Source of the DNA: Gammaproteobacteria bacterium | Lineage (GTDB): Bacteria > Pseudomonadota > Gammaproteobacteria > Competibacterales > Competibacteraceae | Assembly (NCBI GenBank): GCA_003562535.1 | Contig: PWUP01000143.1 | Coordinates: 1 to 10,369 of the forward strand | Length of the DNA stretch: 10,369 nt | Direction of reading: 5' to 3' | In this document: piece after piece, positions 1-6,156 of the stretch | How the letters are laid out: the number at the start of each line of letters is the position of its first letter | Numbering within the stretch: position 1 is the first letter of the stretch | Position numbers and translations under genes: made by a program | Notes under the pieces: model-generated | Seen by the model: only the letters and a program-made list of their open reading frames with translations | The model's database searches: none | Told to the model about the DNA's origin: nothing

Positions 1-299
1 AAGCGCTAGAACACGTTCGGATCTTGAGTGCCAATGACCGAGAGCGGCGCTTAGCGTTTGTGCGCGAGCGGGCGTTACGCGATGAAGTCTCATTTTTGAA
101 AGAAGCGCGGCAAGAGGGTCGACAAGAAGGCCAGCATCAGGGTATTGAAGGCACATTGCGTAAACAGATTGCACTGAAATTTGGTGAATTGCCCGTATGG
201 GCGGATGATCGCCTGACCCAAGCGAGTGATGCGCAGTTGGATATATGGGTCATGCGGATTTTGACGGCGGAGAGTCTTGAAGGGCTGTTGGCGGATTAA
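1..299 (+). CDS. Rpn family (PD-(D/E)XK) recombination-promoting nuclease / putative transposase, C-terminal part
   Basis: The reading frame is open from the first base of the window (codons in phase with position 3) to the TAA at 297-299, so only the last ~98 codons are visible and the true start lies upstream; a TTG at 24 is not a convincing start. The visible part reads ALEHVRILSANDRERRLAF, then a charged helical stretch, a Gln/Glu/Gly-rich run (EARQEGRQEGQHQG, about residues 35-48) and a tail LRKQIALKFGELPVWADDRL. That order is typical of the C-terminus of Rpn/YhgA-like transposase-nuclease families, including the FGELP-type tail (DUF4351-like). The nuclease core with its catalytic D/E-x-K residues would be upstream and cannot be checked. 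These genes are usually accessory and often multicopy. It converges on the flavoprotein gene downstream. The assignment rests on pattern recognition of the tail. Confidence 0.72.
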   Translation, partial: ALEHVRILSANDRERRLAFVRERALRDEVSFLKEARQEGRQEGQHQGIEGTLRKQIALKFGELPVWADDRLTQASDAQLDIWVMRILTAESLEGLLAD

Positions 300-316
300 G
301 GACAGGTATCGGCATG

Positions 317-339
317 GTAGGGGCACGCCGTACCCCTAC
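317..339. repeat. GTAGGGG/CCCCTAC hairpin after the Rpn-like gene
   Basis: A perfect 7-bp inverted repeat (317-323 with 333-339) encloses a 9-base loop that can add two more pairs (AC/GT) after one mismatch. It lies 18 bases after the stop of the Rpn-like gene, between two convergent genes. No T-run follows on either strand, so it is a poor intrinsic terminator, although it could still protect a 3' end. The sequence resembles the GTAGGGGCAC-type dispersed palindromes found in many bacterial genomes; that family link is from memory. Confidence 0.6.
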
Positions 340-340
340 T

Positions 341-370
341 TATCCGTGTCTATCGGTGTGCATCGGTGGT
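341..370. repeat. Three tandem 10-bp imperfect repeats
   Basis: Three adjacent 10-bp units read tatccgtgtc, tatcggtgtg and catcggtggt, with consensus YATCSGTGKB. The period is exactly 10, close to one helical turn. The motif resembles the ATCCGTGT/ATCTGTGG dispersed repeat seen between genes in many bacteria. No coding function is apparent. It starts two bases after the hairpin at 317-339, so the two may form one repeat unit. Confidence 0.65.
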
Positions 371-386
371 TTAAAACCGTGGCGTG

Positions 387-404
387 TAGCCTACCTAGCC
401 TACC
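387..404. repeat. Perfect 9-bp tandem duplication over the flavoprotein stop codon
   Basis: TAGCCTACC occurs twice in direct succession (387-395 and 396-404). On the minus strand the TAG stop of the flavoprotein gene (402-400) lies in one copy, and the other copy supplies a second in-frame TAG nine bases later. A simple slippage duplication is enough to explain it. Confidence 0.85.
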
Positions 405-2529
405 CCCGTTGCCACGCATGATAGCGCTGCAGCCAGCCTAACACCCGTTCCGGTGCGTGGGCTTTTTTCCACTCACCAGCGGCGAATTTATTGGCCTCGG
501 CAAGGGTGGGGTAAATATGAATCGTGCCGAGCAATTTATTCATGCCTAAGCCGTGGCGCATGGCCAGAATATACTCACTGATTAAATCACCGGCATGCTC
601 ACCAATAATAGTCGCGCCGAGAATCTTATCCTTGCCTGGTACCGTCAGTACCTTGACCAGCCCGTAATCGGCGCTGTCGGCAATCGCACGATCTAAATCA
701 TCAATACCGTAAGTGGTGACTGCATAGGGAATGCCCTGTTCGCGGGCTTCCTGCTCATTGAGACCCACGCGGGCGACCTCAGGATCGGTGAACGTCGCCC
801 AGGGAATCACCGAATAGTCCACCCGAAAGCGCTTGAAGCGGCCAAACAAGGCATTCACTGTGGCAAACCACGCCTGATGAGCAGCAACATGAGTGAATTG
901 ATACGGCCCGGCGACATCGCCCACGGCATAGATATTCGGGTACCGGGCTTGCAGGAACTCATTGGTCTGCACCGTGCCTTGCACCGGAATGCCCAGTTCC
1001 TCTAATCCAAAACCGTGGGTATTGGCCGCTCGGCCTAACGCCACCAAGACTTGATCAAAGCCGATGCGAACCTCTTGCCCCTGATGTTCAGCCACTAAGA
1101 TTTTGTCCCCATCCTCGATGCGGAACGCGGTGGCCTTGTGGCCGGTGCGTAGATCAATACCTTCCGCACGGAAGCGCTGCATGATCATCGCCGAGATCTC
1201 CGGATCTTCCCGCGCCATAATCCGGTCTTGCATTTCCACTTGGATCACCTGGCTGCCGAAGCGGGCAAAGGCTTGAGCCAGTTCACAGCCAATCGGGCCA
1301 CCGCCCAGCACCAGTAATCGGGGGGGCAGCTCGCGTAATCCCCACAGGGTATCCGACGTCAGATAGCCGACCTCGTCCAGACCGGGAATCGGCGGCACCA
1401 GCGGGCGTGCTCCGGTGGCGATAATGATATTGCGGGTGCTCAGGGTGCGGCCTGCAACCTCGACGGTGTACGGTGAGGTGATTTTCGCCTCCCCGTGAAT
1501 GCACTCAACGCCGAGCCGGCTGTAGCGTTCGACTGAATCGTGGGGTTCAATTTTCTTGATCACCTGCTGCACCCGTTCCATGACTTCGGAGAACTCAAAT
1601 TCGACCTGGGCCGAACGCAGACCGTATTTTGGCGCTTCACGGATCTGATGCAGTAACTTGGCCGAACGCAGCAGAGCCTTGGAGGGTACGCAGCCGGTGT
1701 TCAGGCAGTCGCCGCCCATTTGATGTTTTTCGATCAAGGTAACGCGGGCGCGCACCGCTGCGGCAATATACGCACTGACTAACCCCCCTGAACCGGCCCC
1801 AATGACCACCAGATTACGGTCAAAACGGGCGGGTCGTGGCCAGCCTCGCAGTGCCCGCCGCGAGTGAATAAACTCGACCGTTTTCTTGGCCAGTAATGGG
1901 AATATACCTAATAAAGCAAAGGATAAGAGTAAGGTTGGGGATAAAATGCCACTGAGAGAGTCCAGTTGTGCGAGCTGGGTGCCGGCATTCACATAAACGG
2001 CGGTAGCAGGCAGCATACCCAGTTGGCTGACCCAGAAAAAAGTCAATAATTTTATGGGGGTCAGCGCCATAGCCACATTGATCATAAAAAACGGGAACGC
2101 CGGGACTAAGCGTAGGGTGAATAAGTAAAAGCCCCCCTCACGTTCGATACCACGATTCAAAGGCGCTAGTTTGTGCCCAAAACGGCGTTGCACCGTGTCA
2201 TGCAGCAAAAAGCGAGCCACCAAAAAAGCCAAACTGGCTCCGATGGTTGAAGCAAACGAAACAATGACAGTGCCCCAGAGCACACCAAATATCGCCCCGC
2301 CGATCAGGGTCATAATCGCCGCCCCCGGCAATGACAGCCCAGTCACGATAATATAGACCAGCGCATAAATCAGTACAGTCTGCCCAGGATTAGCTTGGTA
2401 ATAGGCGTTAATCGTCGCCTGTTGCGACTTGAAAAATTCGAGATTTAAATACTGACCGAGATCAAGGACAAAAAACCCCAGAATCAACAATGCGACCAAG
2501 CTGACGACGATGAGTTTACTGTGCTTCAT
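400..2529 (-). CDS. VTT/TVP38 (DedA-like) membrane domain fused to FAD-dependent pyridine-nucleotide disulfide oxidoreductase
   Basis: The product is 709 aa from the ATG at 2529-2527, which has GGAG seven bases upstream. The frame stays open for 32 more codons, but those lie in an unrelated hairpin block, so the shorter start is preferred. Residues 1-25 form one membrane segment. Residues ~50-215 are a VTT/TVP38-type domain with several hydrophobic helices and the typical motif LRLVPAFPFFMINVAMALTP (139-158). Residues ~240-690 are a class I flavin disulfide reductase. It has an FAD-binding GAGSGG (244-249), a redox-active CLNTGC pair (C275, C280), an NAD(P)-binding GGGPIG (409-414), an FAD motif YAVGDV (534-539) and a dimerisation domain. 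In dihydrolipoamide dehydrogenase the His-Glu base is HPTLSE; here the equivalent is YPTLAE, so Tyr673 replaces His. Tyr is also found there in mercuric reductases, but the MerA C-terminal Cys pair and N-terminal metal-binding domain are absent. This two-part architecture is known in proteobacteria and its substrate is unknown. The redox domain probably sits on the cytoplasmic side of the inner membrane. Confidence 0.9.
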   Translation of the reverse strand: MKHSKLIVVSLVALLILGFFVLDLGQYLNLEFFKSQQATINAYYQANPGQTVLIYALVYIIVTGLSLPGAAIMTLIGGAIFGVLWGTVIVSFASTIGASLAFLVARFLLHDTVQRRFGHKLAPLNRGIEREGGFYLFTLRLVPAFPFFMINVAMALTPIKLLTFFWVSQLGMLPATAVYVNAGTQLAQLDSLSGILSPTLLLSFALLGIFPLLAKKTVEFIHSRRALRGWPRPARFDRNLVVIGAGSGGLVSAYIAAAVRARVTLIEKHQMGGDCLNTGCVPSKALLRSAKLLHQIREAPKYGLRSAQVEFEFSEVMERVQQVIKKIEPHDSVERYSRLGVECIHGEAKITSPYTVEVAGRTLSTRNIIIATGARPLVPPIPGLDEVGYLTSDTLWGLRELPPRLLVLGGGPIGCELAQAFARFGSQVIQVEMQDRIMAREDPEISAMIMQRFRAEGIDLRTGHKATAFRIEDGDKILVAEHQGQEVRIGFDQVLVALGRAANTHGFGLEELGIPVQGTVQTNEFLQARYPNIYAVGDVAGPYQFTHVAAHQAWFATVNALFGRFKRFRVDYSVIPWATFTDPEVARVGLNEQEAREQGIPYAVTTYGIDDLDRAIADSADYGLVKVLTVPGKDKILGATIIGEHAGDLISEYILAMRHGLGMNKLLGTIHIYPTLAEANKFAAGEWKKAHAPERVLGWLQRYHAWQRG

Positions 2530-2544
2530 CAGTTTTCTCCGCGA

Positions 2545-2629
2545 GAAACCCCGTCCTTTAGGGCGGGGAGGGATAGCGGCTGCGGTCTTGCAGCCATCAA
2601 AAAAAGGTGTGGGCTTTCCACCCACGGGG
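2545..2629 (+). mobile_element. Possible relic end of an IS200/IS605-type element (three consecutive hairpins)
   Basis: Three stem-loops follow one another on the plus strand. The first is CCCCGTCC-TTTA-GGGCGGGG (2549-2568), 8 pairs including one G-T wobble. The second is GGCTGC-6 nt-GCAGCC (2578-2595). The third is GTGGG-7 nt-CCCAC (2609-2625). The wobble would be a C-A mismatch on the minus strand, so the plus strand is the folding strand. A CCCCG(T/C)CCTTTAGG(G/A)CGGGG hairpin after a GAAA is what I recognise from ends of IS200/IS605/IS1341-type elements, where it lies at the tnpB 3' end/guide-RNA region. No tnpA or tnpB gene is present, so this would be a solo end or fragment. It ends about 15 bases before the start of the flavoprotein gene and would lie in its 5' leader. 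The family assignment is inference. Confidence 0.45.
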
Positions 2630-2710
2630 TTGAGTGCCAGTTAAGAATCGTGCAACACACCGCTGGACATTACGAACAGGCTGCCCATTTGGATGCAGTG
2701 GTAGGTCTGG

Positions 2711-2733
2711 ATTCCGCCAAGGACTGGCGGAAT
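2711..2733. repeat. ATTCCGCC/GGCGGAAT palindrome, dispersed-repeat type
   Basis: A perfect 8-bp inverted repeat (2711-2718 and 2726-2733) encloses a 7-base loop, inside the context TGGATTCCGCC...GGCGGAATGACGG. This looks like the TGGATTCC(C)GC...GC(G)GGAATGAC palindromes that are dispersed in many proteobacterial genomes, similar in shape to neisserial dRS3 (ATTCCC-N8-GGGAAT). The family link is from memory. Copy number in the genome would decide it. Confidence 0.6.
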
Positions 2734-2770
2734 GACGGCATGTAGAGTAGCGGGACTGGCTGCCGGTTGT

Positions 2771-2800
2771 TAGCGTTGTTTTTATGGCCTCCCAACGCTA
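2771..2800. repeat. TAGCGTTG/CAACGCTA inverted repeat
   Basis: A perfect 8-bp inverted repeat with a 14-base loop that contains a T5 run. No T-tract follows the stem on either strand, so it does not look like a standard terminator. Its role is unknown. Confidence 0.55.
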
Positions 2801-2854
2801 TCACGGTAGTCGAGGGGAGGGGCATCGTAAACACACTGAGTCGTGAAGTATAGA

Positions 2855-2878
2855 AAATTGTCGTGTACAGCGCAATTT
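2855..2878 (-). terminator. Weak candidate 3' hairpin for dnaJ
   Basis: A symmetric interrupted palindrome centred on TGTACA, with outer arms AAATTG/CAATTT, begins about ten bases after the dnaJ stop. On the minus strand it is followed by TTTTCTATACTT, which is moderately T-rich. The outer stem is short and AT-rich and a three-base mismatch separates it from the core, so it is a weak terminator at best. Nothing better is visible after dnaJ. Confidence 0.25.
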
Positions 2879-2887
2879 AACAACCGC

Positions 2888-4066
2888 TTAGTGCTTAGAA
2901 TCACCCGGGCGATCTTCGTTAGAGGCAGCATGCCGATGGCCGGTTAAATTCTCGAAAAACGTTTTCACGCCATCAAACCAACTGGTCTGTTGCGGTGAGT
3001 GTTTTTCATGATTTTCGCCCATAGTCGCGGCAAACTGGCGCAGCAAGTCTTTTTGTTCCCGAGTCAGTTTGACTGGAATTTCGACCCGTACCCGACAGAT
3101 GAGATCACCGGCAGGCCCGCCGCGCACCGGCTTAACACCTTTACCGCGCACCCGAAAGAGGCGATCCGTTTGGGTTTCAGCAGGAATTTTCAGGCTCACC
3201 TTGCCATCCAGCGTGGGCACTTCTAATTCCCCTCCCAAAGCCGCCGTCACAAAGCTGATCGGCACTTCACAGTGCAAATCATCAACTTCCCTAGTAAATA
3301 TAGGATGTTCTTTGACCCGGATTTGCACATAAAGATCACCGGGCGGGCCACCATTGGTGCCACGCTCACCCTCACCCGCTAAGCGGATGCGATCACCATT
3401 GTCCACTCCAGGCGGCACTTTAACTGATAAGGTTTTTTGTTCATCCAATAAGCCACTGCCTCGGCACTGGCCACACGGATCGGTGATTACCGTACCCCGG
3501 CCATGGCAACGCGGACAGGTCTGTTGGATGGTGAAAAACCCTTGTTGCATACGCACCTGCCCCATACCATTACAGGTTGGGCAGGCGCTGGGCGCTGACC
3601 CCGATTGCGCCCCTGTGCCGTTGCAAAACTGACAATCGACCTGAGTGGGAATCCGGATCTTGGGGGTGACACCAAACACCGCTTCTTCGAGTTCAAGATC
3701 GAGGGTATAGCGCAAATCAGCACCACGGTAGACACGTTCCTGCCCGCCGCGCGCTCCGCCGAAAATATCACCGAAGATATCGCCAAAAATATCTCCAAAG
3801 TTACCCGGCCCGCCTTGGCGCGGGCCGCCACCCATAGAGGGATCAACCCCAGCGTGCCCAAACTGATCATAGGCCGCCCGCTTGCGTGGATCGCTCAATA
3901 TTTCGTAGGCCGCCTTAGCGTCCTTGAACTGTTCTTCGGCGACCGCATCCCCCGGATTGCGGTCAGGGTGGTATTTCATCGCCAAGCGACGATACGCTTT
4001 CTTGATTTCATCATCGCTGGCGTTACGTGCCAGACCGAGAATGTCGTAATAATCACGATTGGCCAT
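2888..4066 (-). CDS. dnaJ: Chaperone protein DnaJ (Hsp40)
   Basis: The product is 392 aa, slightly longer than E. coli DnaJ (376 aa), mainly through a charged C-terminal tail. It is the co-chaperone that delivers unfolded clients to DnaK and stimulates its ATPase. The J domain spans residues 1-70 with HPD at 33-35. A Gly/Phe region (77-108) contains three consecutive FGDI units (90-101). A zinc-finger domain has four CxxCxGxG repeats (C145/C148, C162/C165, C184/C187, C198/C201), and two C-terminal beta domains bind client. GGAG lies 5 bases before the ATG. It is the last gene of the hrcA-grpE-dnaK-dnaJ run, 68 bases after dnaK, with hairpins in that gap. The three FGDI units use different synonymous codons, so the repeat is held at protein level rather than being a fresh duplication. 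Confidence 0.98.
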   Translation of the reverse strand: MANRDYYDILGLARNASDDEIKKAYRRLAMKYHPDRNPGDAVAEEQFKDAKAAYEILSDPRKRAAYDQFGHAGVDPSMGGGPRQGGPGNFGDIFGDIFGDIFGGARGGQERVYRGADLRYTLDLELEEAVFGVTPKIRIPTQVDCQFCNGTGAQSGSAPSACPTCNGMGQVRMQQGFFTIQQTCPRCHGRGTVITDPCGQCRGSGLLDEQKTLSVKVPPGVDNGDRIRLAGEGERGTNGGPPGDLYVQIRVKEHPIFTREVDDLHCEVPISFVTAALGGELEVPTLDGKVSLKIPAETQTDRLFRVRGKGVKPVRGGPAGDLICRVRVEIPVKLTREQKDLLRQFAATMGENHEKHSPQQTSWFDGVKTFFENLTGHRHAASNEDRPGDSKH

Positions 4067-4076
4067 CAGTTCTCCG

Positions 4077-4126
4077 CGCGCTGTGATTCAGACCGCGATG
4101 GAGTCCAAGTATCCTAGACTCCATCG
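4077..4126 (-). promoter_or_regulatory. Hairpins in the dnaK-dnaJ intergenic RNA
   Basis: A perfect 10-bp inverted repeat (4096-4105 with 4117-4126, 11-base loop) lies 9 bases after the dnaK stop. Arm 4117-4121 (GACTC) can instead pair with 4126-4130 (GAGTC) across a 4-base loop, so two mutually exclusive folds exist. A second small hairpin (CGCG/CGCG plus CTG/CAG, 4077-4097) lies directly before the dnaJ ribosome site GGAG (4075-4072). No U-tract follows the main stem, so termination is unlikely. mRNA processing, 3'-end protection of the dnaK part, or tuning of dnaJ translation are possible roles. The structures are seen in the sequence; the roles are inference. Confidence 0.6.
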
Positions 4127-4134
4127 AGTCGCTC

Positions 4135-6069
4135 CTATTTATCTTTAACTTCCTCGAATTCAGCGTCCACCACGCCTTCTTCGTCCGGTTTTTTGCCGCC
4201 ACCACTTGGGCCACCGGCACTACCGCCGCCTGCGCCTGGAGTACCGTCGGTTTGACTGTACACGCGCTCAGCAAGCTTGCCGGATAGCTCGGATAGCGTC
4301 CGCATCTTGGCTTCAATCGCCTCTTTGCTTTGGCTGTCTTTGACCGCCGTGCGCAGCTCAGCAATGGCCGACTCAATGGTGCCCCGCTCACCGGCTTCGA
4401 CTTTATCACCTAAATCAATCAGGGTTTTTTCGGTGGCATGGACTAAATTATCAGCCTTATTGCGCACTTCAACCATTTCGCGGAATTTGCGATCTTCCTC
4501 CGCATGGGACTCTGCATCTTTGACCATTTGGTCAATTTCTGCATCGCTTAGCCCTGAGCTGGCCTTGATGACAATCGATTGCTCTTTGCCGGTTGCTTTA
4601 TCCTTGGCCGATACATTGAGGATGCCGTTAGCGTCGATGTTGAACGACACTTCAATTTGTGGCACACCGCGCGGTGCGGGTGGAATATCCTGTAAGTCGA
4701 ATTTACCCAGCGATTTGTTGTCGGATCCACGTTCACGCTCACCCTGTAACACATGCACCGTCACCGCCGTCTGGTTATCTTCCGCTGTGGAAAATACCTG
4801 CGAGGCTTTCGTGGGGATGGTGGTGTTTTTCTCAATCAGCTTCGTCATGACACCGCCTAGGGTTTCAATACCCAAGCTCAGGGGCGTGACATCGAGCAAC
4901 AGCACGTCTTTGGTGTCACCGGCCAGCACGCTGGCTTGAATCGCTGCGCCCACCGCAACGGCTTCATCAGGGTTAACATCCTTGCGCGGTTCTTGACCAA
5001 AGAACGCTTTAACCCGCTCCTGCACTTTGGGCATACGGATTTGGCCACCGACCAAAATGACGTCGTTGATGTCGGACACGCTCAGCCCGGCATCTTTCAG
5101 CGCGGTACGGCACGGCCCTATCGTGCGTTCAATCAAATCCTCAACTAAGGACTCCAGCTTGGCGCGAGTCAGCTTCATATTCAAGTGCTTGGGACCAGAG
5201 GCATCCGCCGTAATATAGGGCAGGTTCACCTCGGTTTGTTGACTGGAGCTGAGCTCGATCTTGGCTTTTTCAGCCGCTTCTTTAAGCCGCTGCATCGCCA
5301 AAGGATCACCGCGCAGGTTGATGCCTGAGTCGCGTTGGAATTGATCGGCCAGATAGTCAATCACCCGCTTATCAAAGTCCTCGCCACCAAGAAACGTATC
5401 CCCGTTGGTGGATAACACTTCGAATTGTTTTTCACCATCGACATCGGCGATTTCAATGATGGAGATATCAAACGTACCCCCACCAAGATCGTACACCGCG
5501 ACTTTAGCATCCCCCCGCTCCTTGTCCATACCATACGCTAAGGCAGCGGCGGTCGGCTCGTTGATGATGCGCTTGACTTCCAAGCCCGCGATTCGCCCTG
5601 CGTCCTTGGTGGCTTGGCGTTGTGAATCGTTAAAATAGGCCGGCACGGTAATCACCGCTTCGGTAACCGGCTCACCGAGATAATCCTCGGCGGTTTTCTT
5701 CATTTTCATCAACACGCGCGCCGAGATTTCGGGCGGTGCCATTTGCTTGCCCCTGACTTCAACCCACGCATCGCCATTACCGGCTTTGGTGATTTTATAG
5801 GGGACGAGATTGATGTCTTTTTGCACTTCGTCTTCTTCAAAGCGCCGACCAATCAGCCGTTTGACCGCAAACAAGGTATTTTGTGGATTGGTCACCGCTT
5901 GGCGTTTGGCGGATTGCCCCACCAGAACTTCTTCATCTTCGGTGAAGGCCACAATACTCGGTGTCGTGCGATCGCCTTCGCTGTTTTCGATAACCCGTGC
6001 TTTGCCGCCGTCCATCAAAGCGACGCAGGAGTTAGTCGTTCCTAGATCAATACCAATTAATTTTGCCAT
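4135..6069 (-). CDS. dnaK: Chaperone protein DnaK (Hsp70)
   Basis: The product is 644 aa, close to E. coli DnaK (638). It is the ATP-driven central chaperone of the cytosol and works with DnaJ and GrpE. The N-terminus carries the nucleotide-binding motif GIDLGTTNS (6-14). The second phosphate motif is YDLGGGTFDIS (193-203) with Thr199, the usual autophosphorylation site. The adenosine motif is VGGQIRMP (340-347), and the interdomain linker region is DVLLLDVTPLSLGIE (388-402). The substrate-binding beta domain, helical lid and acidic EEVKDK tail follow. Ile344 replaces the Thr usual in VGGQTRMP. The start is set by GAGAGG five bases before ATG. A sigma-32-type promoter overlaps the end of grpE, so dnaK-dnaJ can probably be transcribed apart from hrcA-grpE. 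Confidence 0.98.
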   Translation of the reverse strand: MAKLIGIDLGTTNSCVALMDGGKARVIENSEGDRTTPSIVAFTEDEEVLVGQSAKRQAVTNPQNTLFAVKRLIGRRFEEDEVQKDINLVPYKITKAGNGDAWVEVRGKQMAPPEISARVLMKMKKTAEDYLGEPVTEAVITVPAYFNDSQRQATKDAGRIAGLEVKRIINEPTAAALAYGMDKERGDAKVAVYDLGGGTFDISIIEIADVDGEKQFEVLSTNGDTFLGGEDFDKRVIDYLADQFQRDSGINLRGDPLAMQRLKEAAEKAKIELSSSQQTEVNLPYITADASGPKHLNMKLTRAKLESLVEDLIERTIGPCRTALKDAGLSVSDINDVILVGGQIRMPKVQERVKAFFGQEPRKDVNPDEAVAVGAAIQASVLAGDTKDVLLLDVTPLSLGIETLGGVMTKLIEKNTTIPTKASQVFSTAEDNQTAVTVHVLQGERERGSDNKSLGKFDLQDIPPAPRGVPQIEVSFNIDANGILNVSAKDKATGKEQSIVIKASSGLSDAEIDQMVKDAESHAEEDRKFREMVEVRNKADNLVHATEKTLIDLGDKVEAGERGTIESAIAELRTAVKDSQSKEAIEAKMRTLSELSGKLAERVYSQTDGTPGAGGGSAGGPSGGGKKPDEEGVVDAEFEEVKDK

Positions 6070-6127
6070 AATAGCCTCTCAGTTAAAGTCATTGAATGCA
6101 CAATAGGCGATACTTATTCAGCCCAAG

Positions 6128-6156
6128 ATATGGGGCAGATGACGGGTATTTTCAAC
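6128..6156 (-). promoter_or_regulatory. Sigma-32 (RpoH)-type heat-shock promoter for dnaK-dnaJ
   Basis: On the minus strand the -35 element GTTGAAA (6156-6150) matches 6 of 7 bases of the RpoH consensus CTTGAAA. After a 14-base spacer comes CCCCATAT (6135-6128), a full match to the RpoH -10 CCCCATNT. The -35 overlaps the TGA stop of grpE (6154-6152). Transcription would start near 6120, giving a leader of about 50 bases before the dnaK ATG. No other spot I checked in this operon matches so well. The role is inferred from the consensus and position. Confidence 0.75.

Larger units (their letters stand above)
2630..2887. other. Gene-free intergenic stretch between dnaJ and the flavoprotein gene
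   Basis: I find no credible gene here. The stretch holds a dispersed-type palindrome at 2711-2733, a TAGCGTTG/CAACGCTA inverted repeat at 2771-2800 and an interrupted palindrome at 2855-2878 just past dnaJ. A 74-codon plus-strand frame (2521-2745) runs through the hairpin block, has no ribosome site, and resembles no protein I know. Together with 2545-2629 this gives about 360 bases without a gene, apparently assembled from repeat fragments. Confidence 0.7.

Noticed and set aside
341..370. CRISPR-like array
   Set aside because: The three 10-bp units are directly adjacent without spacers and are too short and too few.
2530..2625. 32-codon N-terminal extension of the flavoprotein frame
   Set aside because: It translates the hairpin block, has no ribosome site at its ATG, and the internal ATG at 2529 has GGAG at good spacing and begins with a natural membrane segment.
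2521..2745. 74-codon plus-strand frame across the gap, considered as a tnpB tail
   Set aside because: There is no ribosome site, no recognisable TnpB catalytic or zinc-finger motif, and it starts inside the flavoprotein gene. It is kept only as an idea within the IS-relic finding.
3764..3799. Three 12-bp units in dnaJ considered as a DNA tandem repeat
   Set aside because: They encode FGDI three times in the Gly/Phe region with different synonymous codons, which is normal for DnaJ and not a recent repeat expansion.
3605..4117. 170-codon plus-strand frame opposite dnaJ
   Set aside because: It lies wholly over the conserved J and zinc-finger coding sequence and looks like a composition shadow.
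4277..4939. 220-codon plus-strand frame opposite dnaK
   Set aside because: Long open frames opposite hsp70 genes are a known artefact of their codon use. It has no ribosome site and no recognisable domain.
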